Shown here: positions 63,101-64,000 of the stretch, piece by piece
Layout: each line of letters starts with the position of its first letter
Position numbering within the stretch: position 1 is the first letter of the stretch
Assembly: GCA_947846985.1 (NCBI GenBank)
Contig: CANTUZ010000001.1
Span: 183,224,955-183,288,954, forward strand
DNA from: Fratercula arctica
Lineage: Eukaryota; Chordata; Aves; Charadriiformes; Alcidae
Direction: 5' to 3'
Length of the DNA: 64,000 nt
Translations under genes and position numbers: made by a program
Notes under the pieces: model-generated
What the model saw: only the letters and a program-made list of their open reading frames with translations
Database searches by the model: none
Told to the model about the DNA's origin: nothing

Positions 63101-64000
63101 CAGCTGCCACCATGGTGTGCAGATCTTGACCTTGTGGGGCCCTATATCTAGGGAAACAAATTAAATTCAGGAACAAAGGCCCAGCAACAACAAAAAACAA
63201 AACAAAACAAAAAAAAAATCCACTAACTGGGACACACAGCTAGTCATCAGATAGACACTCCTCAACAAAGTGAAGCCCTGCAGCAGGAGCAAGCAGCATG
63301 TGAGGTTGTCTAGAAAAGCACTTACTGAAGTCTGTGAGCACCCATAAAGCTGGTACAGAGAGTGTTGCTGACTGCTGAAGGTACATTTGCTAAATCTATT
63401 AACACATAACTTGTTTACTTTGGATTACTGAAAAGGCAGAGAACTTGCTAGCTGCTTGACAGGAGATCAGCTGGTTAGCCTTCTCATTTTGAAAATTAGT
63501 ATTCTGAACTTCTGAATATATTTTTAAATGGGAATTTTGACTTAGAGCGCATCTCTCCTGTAAGAAAAAAAAAGGAAAACAAAATTGATATGACAATTGT
63601 ACAGTTAGTTCAGCTTAAATGCTGCAACATGAGAGAACGTGAAAGGATCGCACTGAAGACTGTCAGACCAGCAAACTCAGCAAATCTGTCGGTTAAAGCA
63701 ACTGACGTTGCTTTCTGGACTCCACATGAGATGAAAGTTTTTATGCCCTTGATTCTCCCACTACTAGTAGCTTTTCTTATTAGCAAACTATTGATGAATG
63801 AAGGTAAGATGTCCCTCTGCTGCATTCTAAATATGACAGTGACAGAGATTCTACTATCTCATCCGTTCTTGGAGCGGATCAGCTCTACTGGTGTCAAGTG
63901 ATCAAAGGAAGATTCTCCATCCAAGATGTAAATGCAAAACAGTAGAAGAGCCTACAGCAAAACACCATTTTTATTTCAACATGACTTAAAACAAATGTTT

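Larger units (their letters stand above)
55867..64000. other. AT-rich non-coding DNA, no gene seen
   Basis: About 8 kb without a recognisable gene or transposon. It contains A/T homopolymers, A/C-rich low-complexity tracts near 60.89, 62.69 and 63.19 kb, and a short direct repeat (TGCTTATTTGGAT at 61918 and 61966). Open frames up to 103 codons are unsupported. Confidence 0.6.

Noticed and set aside
1..64000. CRISPR array, bacterial operon or other prokaryotic system
   Set aside because: No regularly spaced repeats, no dense coding, and the CR1 elements place the window in a vertebrate genome.

Overview
This window looks like non-coding avian DNA. It is AT-rich and CpG-poor, has few interspersed repeats, and every transposable element I can recognise is a CR1-type LINE. 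Three of the four clear copies end in the eight-base ATTCTATG/ATTCTGTG-like repeats typical of bird CR1, and the fourth carries a single unit there. I see no SINEs, no L1 and no recognisable LTR element. A turtle or crocodile would be the next guess, but I would expect more repeats there. The species cannot be named from this sequence.

I found no convincing protein-coding exon. The longest open frames are CR1 remnants or unsupported random-looking frames. No tRNA, rRNA or known microRNA was recognised. The window is best read as a gene desert or the inside of a very long intron.

Layout. Bases 1-12660 are repeat-poor and AT-rich, with tracts near 2.0 and 2.4-3.1 kb that could be conserved regulatory DNA. 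Bases 12741-12925 form a small dense CpG island, the only one in the window, with a splice-donor-like sequence on the minus strand beside it. At 13.2-13.8 kb lies a very old, decayed CR1/L3-like LINE. Bases 13.8-23.5 kb are quiet apart from a (TA)n microsatellite at 17.05 kb. Bases 23.5-31.6 kb are a CR1 cluster: a minus-strand 3' end (23676-24152), an ancient plus-strand reverse-transcriptase remnant (25080-25740), a younger minus-strand 3' end with an open ORF2 tail (25998-26566), and a plus-strand copy with a large internal deletion (30380-31583). Bases 31.6-44.4 kb hold three GC-richer patches and nothing I can name. A second plus-strand CR1 with the reverse-transcriptase FADD motif lies at 44388-45336. 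Bases 45.3-64 kb are again quiet, but hold seven of the ten longest poly(A)/poly(T) runs and a perfect 60-bp spacerless palindrome at 55807-55866.

No genes act together here. The points most worth following are the palindrome, the orphan CpG island, and the layers of old and young CR1. I found nothing that looks like a previously undescribed biological system.
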